From: Desnuesiella massiliensis
GTDB lineage: Bacteria; Bacillota; Clostridia; Clostridiales; Clostridiaceae
Direction of reading: 5' to 3'
Assembly (NCBI RefSeq): GCF_001403615.1
Contig: NZ_LN879456.1
Location: 682,001-746,000, forward strand
DNA: 64,000 nt
This document shows, piece by piece, positions 16,045 through 24,239 of this stretch (position 1 is its first letter; the number at the start of each line of letters is the position of its first letter). The position numbers and the translations under genes are program-made. Under the pieces are notes generated by a model that had not been told where the DNA came from, did no database searches, and saw nothing but the letters and a program-made list of their open reading frames with translations.

Positions 16045-17877
16045 ATGAGTTTTATGTTTAAACCTTTAGCATATGATGATTTGACCGCAATCAACCGTCC
16101 TGTATTAACTTCTTCTATTATAGAATCAATGGTAGTAGGTAATGAGGAGGTGGCTTCCTCAATCATAAAGAGCCTAGGTCAACGTCAAAAGGCTGTTATC
16201 CTTGTAGATGGATATGTGGGAAGTAATTTTATAAGCTTTGTAAATGAGCTACAAAAGCAGATATATAATAAAAGCAGTAAAGCCTTTGACATGAAGGACG
16301 TATACTTAAGTGAAGAGAAAATTAATGAAATGACAAAGTCAAACTTACCCCTGAACTATGAGGATGATCCGGTATTATTATTCGGAAATTTATTTGAAGG
16401 AAGAATTGAGGATTTCATCGATTATGAAAAATTGAAAAACAGGATTAGTGAAATACTTAATTTTGATGGGATAAGCATAGTTTATGGACATGGATGTACA
16501 GTGAAGCCATTATTAGAAATCGCTTCTAAAGTGATCTACATTGATATTTCTCCCAAAAACACTGCTGTTCGTGCACGCGAAGGCAAGTTCATGAATATTG
16601 GCGATAGTGAGGTAAGACCCTTCAATGCTCTCATGCGTCGCAATTATTTCGTAGATTTTGAAATTGTTGTGCATCAAAGAAAAAAGCTTATGAATGAGAA
16701 TTTAATAGACTTTTATATTGATGGAAATAAGGATGATGAATATAAGCTGCTGCCCTTTGAAGCCTTTAAGGAGCTTTTGGACACGCTGGTAAAGTATCCT
16801 TTCAGGTGCAAGCCGGTGTACTTGGAAGGCATTTGGGGTGGTGAATACATCAGAAAAATAAGGAATATTCCTATGGACATTTCAAAAAACATAGCTTGGA
16901 TTTTTGAATTCATTCCTATGGAAGTCAGCATTGTTGTGGATATAAATTCCTGTAATTTTGAATTGCCCTTTGCAACATTTATGAGCCTTCAAGGAAGATC
17001 AATAATAGGAGAAAAAGCCTATGAAAAATTTGATGGTTATTTTCCTATTCGTTTCAATTACGATGATACTTACCACAGTGATGGTAATATGTCTATTCAG
17101 GTTCATCCTCAAGGTGAATTTACACGAAAGCATTATAATGAAAAAGGCTCTCAGGATGAAGCCTATTATGTTGTAGCTACAGGGCATAACGCCAAGACCT
17201 ATGTAGGCTTTAAGAATGGTGCAGATGTGGAGGAATTCCTTGATTTAGCAGAAAAATCTCAGCAGGATGGCTCTGAGGTTGATTATAAAAAATATATAAA
17301 CGGGGAAGATTCAATACCGGGTAAACAGTTTATGTTACCAGCAGGTACCATCCATGCTTCAGGGCAAAATCAACTGATTTTAGAATTAGGAAGCTTAACT
17401 ATAGGTTCCTATACTTATAAGATTTACGATTACAATCGTAAGGATAAGGATGGAAAAACTCGTCCAATTCATATAAAAAACGCAAGAAAGGTTCTAGAGC
17501 ATAGCAGAAATACAGATTGGGTAAGAAAGAACATAGCAAAAGAACCTGTGCTAATAAAAAAAGATGATGACTTTGAAGAATTTATCGTAGGTGATACAGA
17601 TTTAATGTATTATCAAACTAGCAGAGTGGAACTTAAGACAAAGGGATGCTACAAATCAAATAATAATGATCAATTTACAGTAATAACCCTTGTAGACGGT
17701 GAAGAAATAGAAGTTCACTCAGAATCTAATCCGGAGTTTAGCTTCACTCAAAAGTACCTAGAAATTGTAGTTATTCCTTCAGATATAACCGACTACGTAA
17801 TAGTCAATAAAGGCTATCAACCAGCAGTTATTCATAAAACATATTTAAAGCCGAATTTTGAGAAATATATTTTATAA
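16045..17877 (+). CDS. Kinase-like domain fused to class I mannose-6-phosphate isomerase
   Basis: A 610-residue two-part protein. The C-terminal part is a type I phosphomannose isomerase cupin with metal-binding signatures IQVHP (H354) and LPAGTIHASG (H437). The N-terminal part (about residues 30-280) resembles a uridine-kinase-like P-loop fold, but the P-loop reads DGYVGSNF (55-62) and lacks the lysine and serine/threonine of GxxGxGK(S/T), so it is probably catalytically dead and regulatory. Activity on mannose-6-phosphate is inferred. It heads an operon with a cupin glucose-6-phosphate isomerase, a second mannose-6-phosphate isomerase and an RpiR regulator. AAAGGAGAG sets the start. Confidence 0.82.
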   Translation: MSFMFKPLAYDDLTAINRPVLTSSIIESMVVGNEEVASSIIKSLGQRQKAVILVDGYVGSNFISFVNELQKQIYNKSSKAFDMKDVYLSEEKINEMTKSNLPLNYEDDPVLLFGNLFEGRIEDFIDYEKLKNRISEILNFDGISIVYGHGCTVKPLLEIASKVIYIDISPKNTAVRAREGKFMNIGDSEVRPFNALMRRNYFVDFEIVVHQRKKLMNENLIDFYIDGNKDDEYKLLPFEAFKELLDTLVKYPFRCKPVYLEGIWGGEYIRKIRNIPMDISKNIAWIFEFIPMEVSIVVDINSCNFELPFATFMSLQGRSIIGEKAYEKFDGYFPIRFNYDDTYHSDGNMSIQVHPQGEFTRKHYNEKGSQDEAYYVVATGHNAKTYVGFKNGADVEEFLDLAEKSQQDGSEVDYKKYINGEDSIPGKQFMLPAGTIHASGQNQLILELGSLTIGSYTYKIYDYNRKDKDGKTRPIHIKNARKVLEHSRNTDWVRKNIAKEPVLIKKDDDFEEFIVGDTDLMYYQTSRVELKTKGCYKSNNNDQFTVITLVDGEEIEVHSESNPEFSFTQKYLEIVVIPSDITDYVIVNKGYQPAVIHKTYLKPNFEKYIL

Positions 17878-17892
17878 TATGGAGGTAAAAAT

Positions 17893-18462
17893 ATGGATTT
17901 TATTAAAGAACCAAAAGGGATTCAAAAGTTCTGGGATGATTTTGAATTAAGTGGACAAAATGTGCAGTGGCGTCAAAAGATGATAAGAGAATGTGTTAAT
18001 GTTTATAAGAATAATGATGCCATAAATGATTTTGGCGATGAACTTGCATATAAGGTAGCCAATCAGAACTTTAATCGTGAAAGCTTTGTTAAAGGAAATT
18101 TACAGTGGGGTATCACATATATAAATCCGTTTACGGTAGATGGGGAATGTGCCATGACTTCAGGTCACTATCATGATGATTATGATTGCGATGAGTATTA
18201 TTACGGTTTAGAGGGTACAGGCTTTCTATTATTCTGGGATGGCAAGGATGATTTTTATGCAGAAAAAATATTCAAAGGCTCTCTTCACTACATCAATGGA
18301 CATTATGCCCATAGAATTATAAATACTGGAGATACAATTCTAGCTGTAGCAGCATGCAGCCTTCCAGCTAGCAAGCAAAACCATAAAAAAATTGAAGAAA
18401 AACCATTTCCCTATCGCTGTTATAAGGAAAATGGAGAAATTATTTGGAAGGAACAGATATGA
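17893..18462 (+). CDS. Cupin-type glucose-6-phosphate isomerase
   Basis: A 189-residue cupin of the archaeal-type phosphoglucose isomerase family, which interconverts glucose-6-phosphate and fructose-6-phosphate and is unrelated to the usual Pgi. The metal ligands known for the Pyrococcus enzyme (H88, H90, E97, H136) have exact counterparts in spacing: H92, H94, E101 and H140. It overlaps the next gene by an ATGA junction and follows the isomerase fusion by 15 bases with a GGAGG site. This form is unusual in clostridia and may come from transfer. Confidence 0.85.
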   Translation: MDFIKEPKGIQKFWDDFELSGQNVQWRQKMIRECVNVYKNNDAINDFGDELAYKVANQNFNRESFVKGNLQWGITYINPFTVDGECAMTSGHYHDDYDCDEYYYGLEGTGFLLFWDGKDDFYAEKIFKGSLHYINGHYAHRIINTGDTILAVAACSLPASKQNHKKIEEKPFPYRCYKENGEIIWKEQI

Positions 18463-19379
18463 TGAAACCAATTCGTCTTAAGCCCGTTAATGTAAAAGCA
18501 CTATGGGCAGGAGACAAACTCTCCAAATTAAGAAACCTGGAGGAAGGCACAGGTATTGTCCGCGAGGTATGCGCATATAAGAACAGCGAAAATCTAATAT
18601 TAAATGATGAATATAAGGATATGAGATTAGATAATTTAATAAAACTTCATTTCAAAGAACTGATGGGAAAGGATACTACCTATCAGATGATTAGAGCAGC
18701 TTACATTGATGCCAAGGAGGATTTGTCCATACAAGTGCATCCTGATGATGAGTACGCTAAGAAAATAGAGAATGATTTTGGAAAATCAGAGTCATGGTAT
18801 GTACTAGAATGTGATAAAAACGCTTCTGTAATTGCAGGCTGCAATATAGATGATCCTGAATTACTGAAGGAAGCTGCAATAAATGGTAGCATAGAGGAAT
18901 ATCTCATTCGTATACCTGTGAAACCGGGGGATTTTGTCTACATTCCAGCGGGTCTAATACATGCTTGCGGAAAAGGAACCCTTGTAATGGAAATTGGAAG
19001 TTTCGGTGGCATTACTTACCGAATGTATGATTACGGCAGAGGAAGAGAATTGCACCTGAATAAAGGTTTTGAAGTACTTGACATATCCCTTAGGGCATGT
19101 AAAAAAGAGTTCTCCTTAGATTCAAGAAATAAAAACAAAATAGAAAATGCTATTGAGTCAAAGGAATTTAAAGTGGATGTTATTGATACTATTGGGTCAC
19201 AGAGGGTATGCAAAGAGGATAAATATCATATACTTACTTGCGTTCTTAATGATTGTAATATTATAATAGATGGAGAAAAATATGGTCTGCATTATACTGA
19301 AACCCTAGTTATACCAGCATCCATAAATGAATATGAAATACAAGGAGACTGTAGAGTTTTGTGTAGTTACAGACCGTAA
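18459..19379 (+). CDS. manA: Class I mannose-6-phosphate isomerase
   Basis: A 306-residue phosphomannose isomerase that links mannose-6-phosphate to fructose-6-phosphate. It shows IQVHPDDEYA (H94), SWYVL, and IPAGLIHACG (H168), all part of the zinc site. The start is ATG 18459 or the adjacent ATG 18462, both behind GGAAGGAA and overlapping the stop of the preceding gene. It is shorter than the fused isomerase two genes upstream and lacks its N-terminal domain; the two are diverged paralogues. Confidence 0.9.
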   Translation: MMKPIRLKPVNVKALWAGDKLSKLRNLEEGTGIVREVCAYKNSENLILNDEYKDMRLDNLIKLHFKELMGKDTTYQMIRAAYIDAKEDLSIQVHPDDEYAKKIENDFGKSESWYVLECDKNASVIAGCNIDDPELLKEAAINGSIEEYLIRIPVKPGDFVYIPAGLIHACGKGTLVMEIGSFGGITYRMYDYGRGRELHLNKGFEVLDISLRACKKEFSLDSRNKNKIENAIESKEFKVDVIDTIGSQRVCKEDKYHILTCVLNDCNIIIDGEKYGLHYTETLVIPASINEYEIQGDCRVLCSYRP

Positions 19380-19394
19380 TAAGGAGATTTTCTT

Positions 19395-20246
19395 ATGGAT
19401 ATGATTTATACGATAAGAAGTATTTATAACACATTGCCACAATCGGAAAAAAAAGTAGCTGATTTTATAATGAAAAATCCAAAGCAGGTTTTAACTCTCA
19501 GTGTCTTTGAGCTAGCTGAATTATGCAATGTATCTGCACCATCTGTATCTAGATTTGTAAAAAGAGCTTTTGACTTGACCTATCAGGAAACCAAGGTGGA
19601 ATTAGCCAAGAGTTTGTCTAAAATAGAGAAAAACAATATAACTGAGCTTTTAAGCTGGGCAGACGATCTAAGCGATATGCCTTCAAAAATAATCAATGAG
19701 ATTTCATTGACCTGCAACGATGTTATAGCAGCTAATACAGTTGACACATTTAAGGATGTTATTGATTTAATTAAAAATGCCGACACAGTTTACTTTTTTG
19801 CAGTAGGGTCATCTGCCATTGTAGCAATGGACTTTCAGAACAAGCTGTTGAAGATTGGTATTAAGTCTGTGTTTATAAATGATGGAAATTCAAATATTCT
19901 GAATTCCAATGTTTGTACTTCTAAGGATGTGGTTATAGCTATCAGCTTTAGCGGCCGTTCAAAGGAAGTTAATATAGCAGTAAAAAATGCAAAAAAAAGC
20001 AATACGCCAATTATAGCCATTACTCAAAATATGTCCAGCATCCTAGGTCAAATAGCTGATTATGTGCTTTTAACCCCAAGCTATGAAATAAATGAAAACC
20101 GCTTGGGAGCAATTTTCTCAAGGTATGGACAATTATTTATTATTGACTATTTATATATGGGGCTTACAAAACAGATAGTTAAGAACACAGAACAATTCTC
20201 CGACAACTATCACAAATTCTTTGAAGTCCTAAAGGAAGATAAATGA
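19395..20246 (+). CDS. RpiR/MurR-family transcriptional regulator
   Basis: A 283-residue regulator with the N-terminal RpiR helix-turn-helix (residues 1-77; LAELCNVSAPSVSRFVKRAF) and a C-terminal SIS domain (about 110-240; FAVGSSAIVAMDFQNKLLKIG and ISFSGRSKEV) that binds phosphosugars. As the last gene of the isomerase operon, it is likely a local sensor of a hexose phosphate that controls the operon. Whether it activates or represses is not visible. AAGGAG sets the start, and a hairpin follows. Confidence 0.9.
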   Translation: MDMIYTIRSIYNTLPQSEKKVADFIMKNPKQVLTLSVFELAELCNVSAPSVSRFVKRAFDLTYQETKVELAKSLSKIEKNNITELLSWADDLSDMPSKIINEISLTCNDVIAANTVDTFKDVIDLIKNADTVYFFAVGSSAIVAMDFQNKLLKIGIKSVFINDGNSNILNSNVCTSKDVVIAISFSGRSKEVNIAVKNAKKSNTPIIAITQNMSSILGQIADYVLLTPSYEINENRLGAIFSRYGQLFIIDYLYMGLTKQIVKNTEQFSDNYHKFFEVLKEDK

Positions 20247-20267
20247 TAGCTAGAGTTTAATAAGACG

Positions 20268-20314
20268 GGGCCAGTTAACAACCTTTTGAGCTAATCAAAG
20301 GTTGTTGACTGGTC
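20268..20314 (+). terminator. Long hairpin after the RpiR gene
   Basis: GGCCAGTTAACAACCTTT pairs with AAAGGTTGTTGACTGGTC over about 19 positions with G-T pairs and a short loop. The following bases (CTAATTTATATAAT) are only moderately T-rich. It most likely ends the isomerase operon. Confidence 0.65.
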
Positions 20315-20410
20315 CTAATTTATATAATAATCAAAATCACTCTCTTACGGATTTAAATGACAGTCAATTGAAAAAATTATATAATTTTTGTATAAAATTA
20401 GAATTTATAA

Positions 20411-20441
20411 TTGACTTTGACGCGGTGTCGTACTTTATGAT
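20411..20441 (+). promoter_or_regulatory. MerR-type promoter with 19-bp spacer
   Basis: TTGACT (20411-20416) and TATGAT (20436-20441) are separated by 19 bases, the elongated spacing typical of promoters activated by MerR-family proteins. The spacer contains the dyad GAC-N5-GTC (20419-20429). The adjacent gene is a MerR regulator, so autoregulation is likely. Confidence 0.65.
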
Positions 20442-20462
20442 GATAATAGAAAGGAGGATATT

Positions 20463-21446
20463 ATGGAGCTACAGACCATAAGTACAGTATCAAAGAATTT
20501 CAATATCTCCACAAGAACACTTAGATATTACGAGCAAATTGGACTAATTCAAAGCATTAAGAAGGAAGGATATGCCTATCGCACCTATGATGAGAAATCA
20601 ATAATTAAATTAGAACAGATTATTATTTTGAGGAAGCTGCGAATACAGTTAAAAGAAATACAGTTAATCCTTCAAAATGAGGAAGCTTCTATTGCTATAG
20701 GAGTTTTTCAAAAAAAGATCAATGAGTTCTCAAATGAAATTACAGCGTTATCTACTATAAAATCAATTTTAGAAGAGTTCATTACTCGACTCAAAGAAAA
20801 TTTTGAAGTTAAGATTAGCTCAGGATTATTAGCGGATGAGTCGATGCTAAAAATTATTGACTCGCTAACGGTAACAAAAATAAATTTCAAGGAGGAAAAA
20901 TCAATGAGTGATTTAAATCGTGCCAATGAAACTTTATCAAAGCTAACTGATGTAAGAATAGTGTATTTACCCCCAGCCACTGTTGCATCTATCAGACATA
21001 TAGGTGGGCTACCTGAGCTAACAACAGCAAGTGAACTGAATAATTTTATAATGAATAATCAACTTGCTAAAATTAAACCAGATTTTCGACATTATGGATT
21101 TAATCATCCTAATGGTGAGATGGCAGATGGTAGTGATCATGGATATGAACGATGGGTTACAATTCCTAGTGATATGGAAGTTATAAAACCCTTTGAAAAG
21201 AAAGAATTTTCAGGTGGACTTTATGCCGCCCATGCAATATCAATGGGAAATTTTGAGGAATGGAACTGGCTATGTGATTGGGCAAAAAATAACCCTGAAT
21301 ATGAGCCAAACTGGGGAAATCCTGAATGCATGTATGGACTTATGGAGGAGCACTTGAATTATATTAATCTTTATACTTTAAATGTTGAAGAAAACCACAA
21401 GTGGCAGCTGGATTTGCTAATTCCAATTAGACCAAAAGTAAAATAA
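20463..21446 (+). CDS. MerR regulator with GyrI-like effector domain
   Basis: A 327-residue regulator. Residues 1-70 form the MerR winged helix (ISTVSKNFNISTRTLRYYEQIGL), followed by a coiled-coil dimerisation helix (about 75-120), and then a GyrI-like/SOUL-type effector-binding domain (about 160-325) as in BmrR and Rob-like proteins, which bind hydrophobic or cationic drugs. The ligand is unknown. An AAAGGAGG site lies just before the ATG, and the promoter has the 19-bp MerR spacing. No transporter gene is adjacent, so it may control distant targets. Confidence 0.88.
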   Translation: MELQTISTVSKNFNISTRTLRYYEQIGLIQSIKKEGYAYRTYDEKSIIKLEQIIILRKLRIQLKEIQLILQNEEASIAIGVFQKKINEFSNEITALSTIKSILEEFITRLKENFEVKISSGLLADESMLKIIDSLTVTKINFKEEKSMSDLNRANETLSKLTDVRIVYLPPATVASIRHIGGLPELTTASELNNFIMNNQLAKIKPDFRHYGFNHPNGEMADGSDHGYERWVTIPSDMEVIKPFEKKEFSGGLYAAHAISMGNFEEWNWLCDWAKNNPEYEPNWGNPECMYGLMEEHLNYINLYTLNVEENHKWQLDLLIPIRPKVK

Positions 21447-21483
21447 GTACAGAAGAAAGTATTATGAGATTAGAAATTATAAT

Positions 21484-21520
21484 ATTCCCCCTCAGACTAG
21501 TGCTCTGAGGGAATTTTTTG
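21484..21520 (+). terminator. Terminator of the MerR gene
   Basis: ATTCCCCCTCAGA pairs with TCTGAGGGAAT (a two-base bulge), then TTTTTTG. The remainder of 21447-21761 holds only the HutD promoter. Confidence 0.75.
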
Positions 21521-21651
21521 TTAATGGAGTTGTAGTTTTTACGTAGAAATAGATAAATATATGAAAGGAAAAATTGCCTGCCCGAATTGCATAAAAGTAA
21601 TAGCAATACATCCTGTGGATTTAGCAATATAATTGATATATCTTTGAATAC

Positions 21652-21679
21652 TTGTCATTCTAATAGTAACTGATATAAT
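21652..21679 (+). promoter_or_regulatory. Sigma-A promoter of the HutD-like gene
   Basis: TTGTCA (21652-21657), a 16-base spacer and a consensus TATAAT (21674-21679) precede the gene at 21762. Confidence 0.5.
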
Positions 21680-21761
21680 TATAACTAATCTGACTGATAA
21701 TCAAACACGTTTTTCAATTCATTTATTTTGAAAGGAAATAAATTCTAAAGGGGGATGAGAG

Positions 21762-22388
21762 ATGTCATATACCATGAAGGTTATTAGAAAAGAAGAGCTA
21801 TTTACTGGAAAATGGTCAGGGGGCACCACTACAGAGCTTTTAATTTATCCTGAAGATGCCAAATATAGCCATAGAAATTTTAAGTGGAGAATAAGCTCAG
21901 CAAAGGTAGAGATTGAGGAATCTATATTTACTCACTTGCCTGGAATAGAAAGAGTGATTATGGTTTTAGAAGGTGAATTAGAGCTACACCATGAAGGTCA
22001 TCATAGTATCAAAATAAAGGAATTTCAGAAAGATAGGTTTAGCGGTGATTGGATAACTAAAAGCTATGGCATGGTCACTGATTTTAATCTGATGATGTCT
22101 TCGGGCTGCAGAGGAGAACTACATAGTATTTCCTTACCAGCTGGACAAGTTAAGGAAATACATACTAGTAATTTTAATGAAAAGGATTTCTCTAATATAA
22201 CAGAAGTATTTTATTGTGTAGGTGGCGTGGTAGATATCTTTGTAAAAGATAATGCAAATATATATTTGAATAAAGGGGATTTGCTACAAATAACAAGAGA
22301 AAGCGCCTCCACAAGCACTACACTAGCCTTTTCTAACAATAACCAAGAAGAGGTTAAATTAATTAAAACCGTAGTGTATTACTCCTAA
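21762..22388 (+). CDS. HutD/Ves-family cupin protein
   Basis: A 208-residue bicupin-like protein of the HutD/Ves family, with the typical start KVIRKEELFTGKWSGGTTTELLIYP, the RISSAKVE strand and the GIERVIMVLEGELELHHEG turn. HutD is linked by gene order to histidine utilisation in other bacteria and Ves to cold response in E. coli, but its biochemical role is not established. No hut genes are in this window. GGGGATGAGAG precedes the ATG, and a terminator follows, so it is monocistronic. Confidence 0.82.
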   Translation: MSYTMKVIRKEELFTGKWSGGTTTELLIYPEDAKYSHRNFKWRISSAKVEIEESIFTHLPGIERVIMVLEGELELHHEGHHSIKIKEFQKDRFSGDWITKSYGMVTDFNLMMSSGCRGELHSISLPAGQVKEIHTSNFNEKDFSNITEVFYCVGGVVDIFVKDNANIYLNKGDLLQITRESASTSTTLAFSNNNQEEVKLIKTVVYYS

Positions 22389-22461
22389 AAAACTGATTTA
22401 AAGTTAAAAATTTCTATAGATTATATATTTAAGCTTCAAAAATCCTATATTATTAAGTAAA

Positions 22462-22504
22462 AAATCCTATTTAGTTATTAATTTTGAATAACTAAATGGG
22501 ATTT
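22462..22504 (+). terminator. Terminator of the HutD-like gene
   Basis: AAATCCTATTTAGTTATT (22462-22479) pairs with AATAACTAAATGGGATTT (22487-22504) with a seven-base loop, then ATTTTTTG. It separates the HutD gene from the sigma-54 control region that follows. Confidence 0.7.
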
Positions 22505-22537
22505 ATTTTTTGAGATGACTTAAGTCAACAATTTTAA

Positions 22538-22552
22538 TTATCAAAATGATAA
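22538..22552. promoter_or_regulatory. Distal enhancer palindrome (UAS copy 1)
   Basis: A TTATCA-AAA-TGATAA palindrome about 320 bp upstream of the first sigma-54 promoter. It is identical to the copy at 22695. The element is probably a binding site of the sigma-54 activator encoded at 30917. Confidence 0.6.
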
Positions 22553-22694
22553 ATTATATGTGGTATGTAAAATGCAACAAGAATAGTTATATGGAAGCAA
22601 TGAGTAAGATTAATTTATACATGTTCTAAAATCCAATCTTCTAGAGGTTTTAGTATATACAAAAATAAATAGTTTAGACCGCCTTTTAACATTA

Positions 22695-22729
22695 TTATCA
22701 AAATGATAATAATGTTATCATTTTGATAA
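22695..22729. promoter_or_regulatory. Tandem enhancer palindromes (UAS copies 2 and 3)
   Basis: TTATCA-AAA-TGATAA (22695-22709) and TTATCA-TTT-TGATAA (22715-22729) lie 20 bp apart centre to centre, two DNA turns, and about 147-167 bp upstream of the predicted start of transcription. This is a normal enhancer distance for sigma-54 activators. The same palindrome precedes the second operon. Confidence 0.75.
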
Positions 22730-22842
22730 TATTAGATAAAACGTTTGAGTAAAACCCGTTATACAGCTAAGCTCAGCAGTAGTAACTATTAGATTTTTCA
22801 AGGATTTACTTAATTTCTAAGGTCTATTTATCTATTAAATTA

Positions 22843-22857
22843 TGGCATAAAAATTGC
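22843..22857 (+). promoter_or_regulatory. Sigma-54 (-24/-12) promoter of the cofactor operon
   Basis: TGGCAT-N5-TTGC with GG at 22844-22845 and GC at 22856-22857, exactly 10 bases between them as required for RpoN promoters. Transcription should begin near 22869. It lies directly before yqeC and rules out the in-frame TTG at 22854 as a start codon, because that TTG is part of the -12 element. Confidence 0.88.
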
Positions 22858-22901
22858 GTGAAATATTTTCAAATATAAGTAGGATTGAGTTGATATTAAT
22901 A

Positions 22902-23630
22902 ATGAAGCTTAATAAGCTATTAGATTTAAATATTGGAGACATAATTTCCATAGTAGGTGCAGGAGGAAAGACTTCCTTAATGTTTGCTTTAGCGGAAGAG
23001 CTTAAGAATTATAAGGTTTTAGTCACCACATCAACAAAAATATTTGTACCTGAAAGTAATAAATACGATTTTCTTTGCATTGATCCAGAGGGTAAGGGTA
23101 CTTTTGATTATAGCAAAAACTCAGGAATTTATATACTTGGAGCAGGGGTTAACAAAGAGAACAAGATATTAGGAATTAATAGAGAGATTTTAGAAAAACA
23201 ATATAAGTATTTTGATTATGTTTTAATTGAGGCTGACGGCTCTAAGATGAAAGCGATTAAAGGATGGAATCAGGAGGAACCTGTAGTTTTGACAAGAACA
23301 AATAAAACCTTGGGAGTTCTTAGCATTAAGGTTATAGGAGCTAGGGTAAATCAGGATAATGTTCATAGAATTAAAGAGTTTATGGATCTAACAGGTGCTA
23401 ATATTAATGAAAAAATAACTATAGAGCATATGGCAAAATTAGTACTCCATAAGCAAGGGTTGTTTAAAAACTCAAAGGGTGAAAAAACACTTTTAATAAA
23501 TCAAGTAGAAGAAGAATTACATAAACTTCAAGTAGAAATACTGATATCTTATATAAGAAAAAATAATCCTAACTTTATTAATAAAACTATCTCTGGAAGT
23601 ATAAAAAATAAAATTTATAGCATTCATTAA
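22902..23630 (+). CDS. yqeC: YqeC, selenium-dependent hydroxylase accessory protein
   Basis: A 242-residue P-loop protein of the YqeC family, linked by genome context to selenium-dependent molybdenum hydroxylases; its exact reaction is not established. The nucleotide-binding motif GAGGKTS is at residues 19-25, followed by LVTTSTKIF and LIEADGSKMKAIKGW. An upstream TTG in frame lies within the sigma-54 promoter, so I chose ATG 22902, with a weak AGGATTGAG site. It is the first gene of an eleven-gene cofactor operon, 15 bases before mocA. Confidence 0.85.
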   Translation: MKLNKLLDLNIGDIISIVGAGGKTSLMFALAEELKNYKVLVTTSTKIFVPESNKYDFLCIDPEGKGTFDYSKNSGIYILGAGVNKENKILGINREILEKQYKYFDYVLIEADGSKMKAIKGWNQEEPVVLTRTNKTLGVLSIKVIGARVNQDNVHRIKEFMDLTGANINEKITIEHMAKLVLHKQGLFKNSKGEKTLLINQVEEELHKLQVEILISYIRKNNPNFINKTISGSIKNKIYSIH

Positions 23631-23645
23631 GCTATGGAGGCGATT

Positions 23646-24224
23646 ATGGTAAGTGCAATTATTATGGCTTCAGGTTTTGGAAGTCGTATGGGTAGAAATA
23701 AGCTGCTTCTGCCTTACAAGGGTAAAGCAATGATTGAATACGTTATAGATGCTGTATTAAATTCTGATTTAAAGGAAAAAGTCTTTATTGGAAGAGAAGA
23801 AGAGGTATTAAAAATTGCTGGGGAAAGAGGCATTAAAACTGTTGTAAATCCTAATGCTTACAGAGGTCAAAGTGAAGCTATAAAGCTTGGAATCAAAAAT
23901 CTTAATAATGGTAATGGATATATGTTTTTAACTGGTGACCAGCCATTCATTAATAGTGAGGTGATTAATACCCTCATAAGGGAGTTTGAAAAATATAACA
24001 ATATCATTATTGTACCCTTATGCAATGATAAACCAAGCAGTCCAGTTATTTTTCCAGAGGACTTAAAGGGAGAACTTTTAGCGTTACAGGGAGATACTGG
24101 AGGAAGAGAAGTTATAAAAACTAATTTACATAGAGTTAAATATGTACCTATAAATGATCCCTGCTGCTTAATGGATGTTGATACCTATGAGGAGTATAAA
24201 AACTTAATAGAAAAAATTATATAA
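23646..24224 (+). CDS. mocA: MocA-like molybdenum cofactor nucleotidyltransferase
   Basis: A 192-residue NTP_transf_3 enzyme that, by family, adds CMP (or another nucleotide) to molybdopterin, making the dinucleotide form used by xanthine dehydrogenase-type enzymes. The nucleotide signature GFGSRMGRNKLLLP is at residues 10-23, then the GDQPF metal/substrate motif. GGAGG at 23636-23640 supports ATG 23646 over ATG 23634. It supplies cofactor for the hydroxylase encoded at 42282. Confidence 0.88.
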   Translation: MVSAIIMASGFGSRMGRNKLLLPYKGKAMIEYVIDAVLNSDLKEKVFIGREEEVLKIAGERGIKTVVNPNAYRGQSEAIKLGIKNLNNGNGYMFLTGDQPFINSEVINTLIREFEKYNNIIIVPLCNDKPSSPVIFPEDLKGELLALQGDTGGREVIKTNLHRVKYVPINDPCCLMDVDTYEEYKNLIEKII

Positions 24225-24239
24225 ATGAGGAGTATATCA

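Noticed and set aside
22854..22901. Upstream TTG start for yqeC at 22854
   Set aside because: The TTG is the -12 element of the sigma-54 promoter and lies before the predicted transcription start near 22869.
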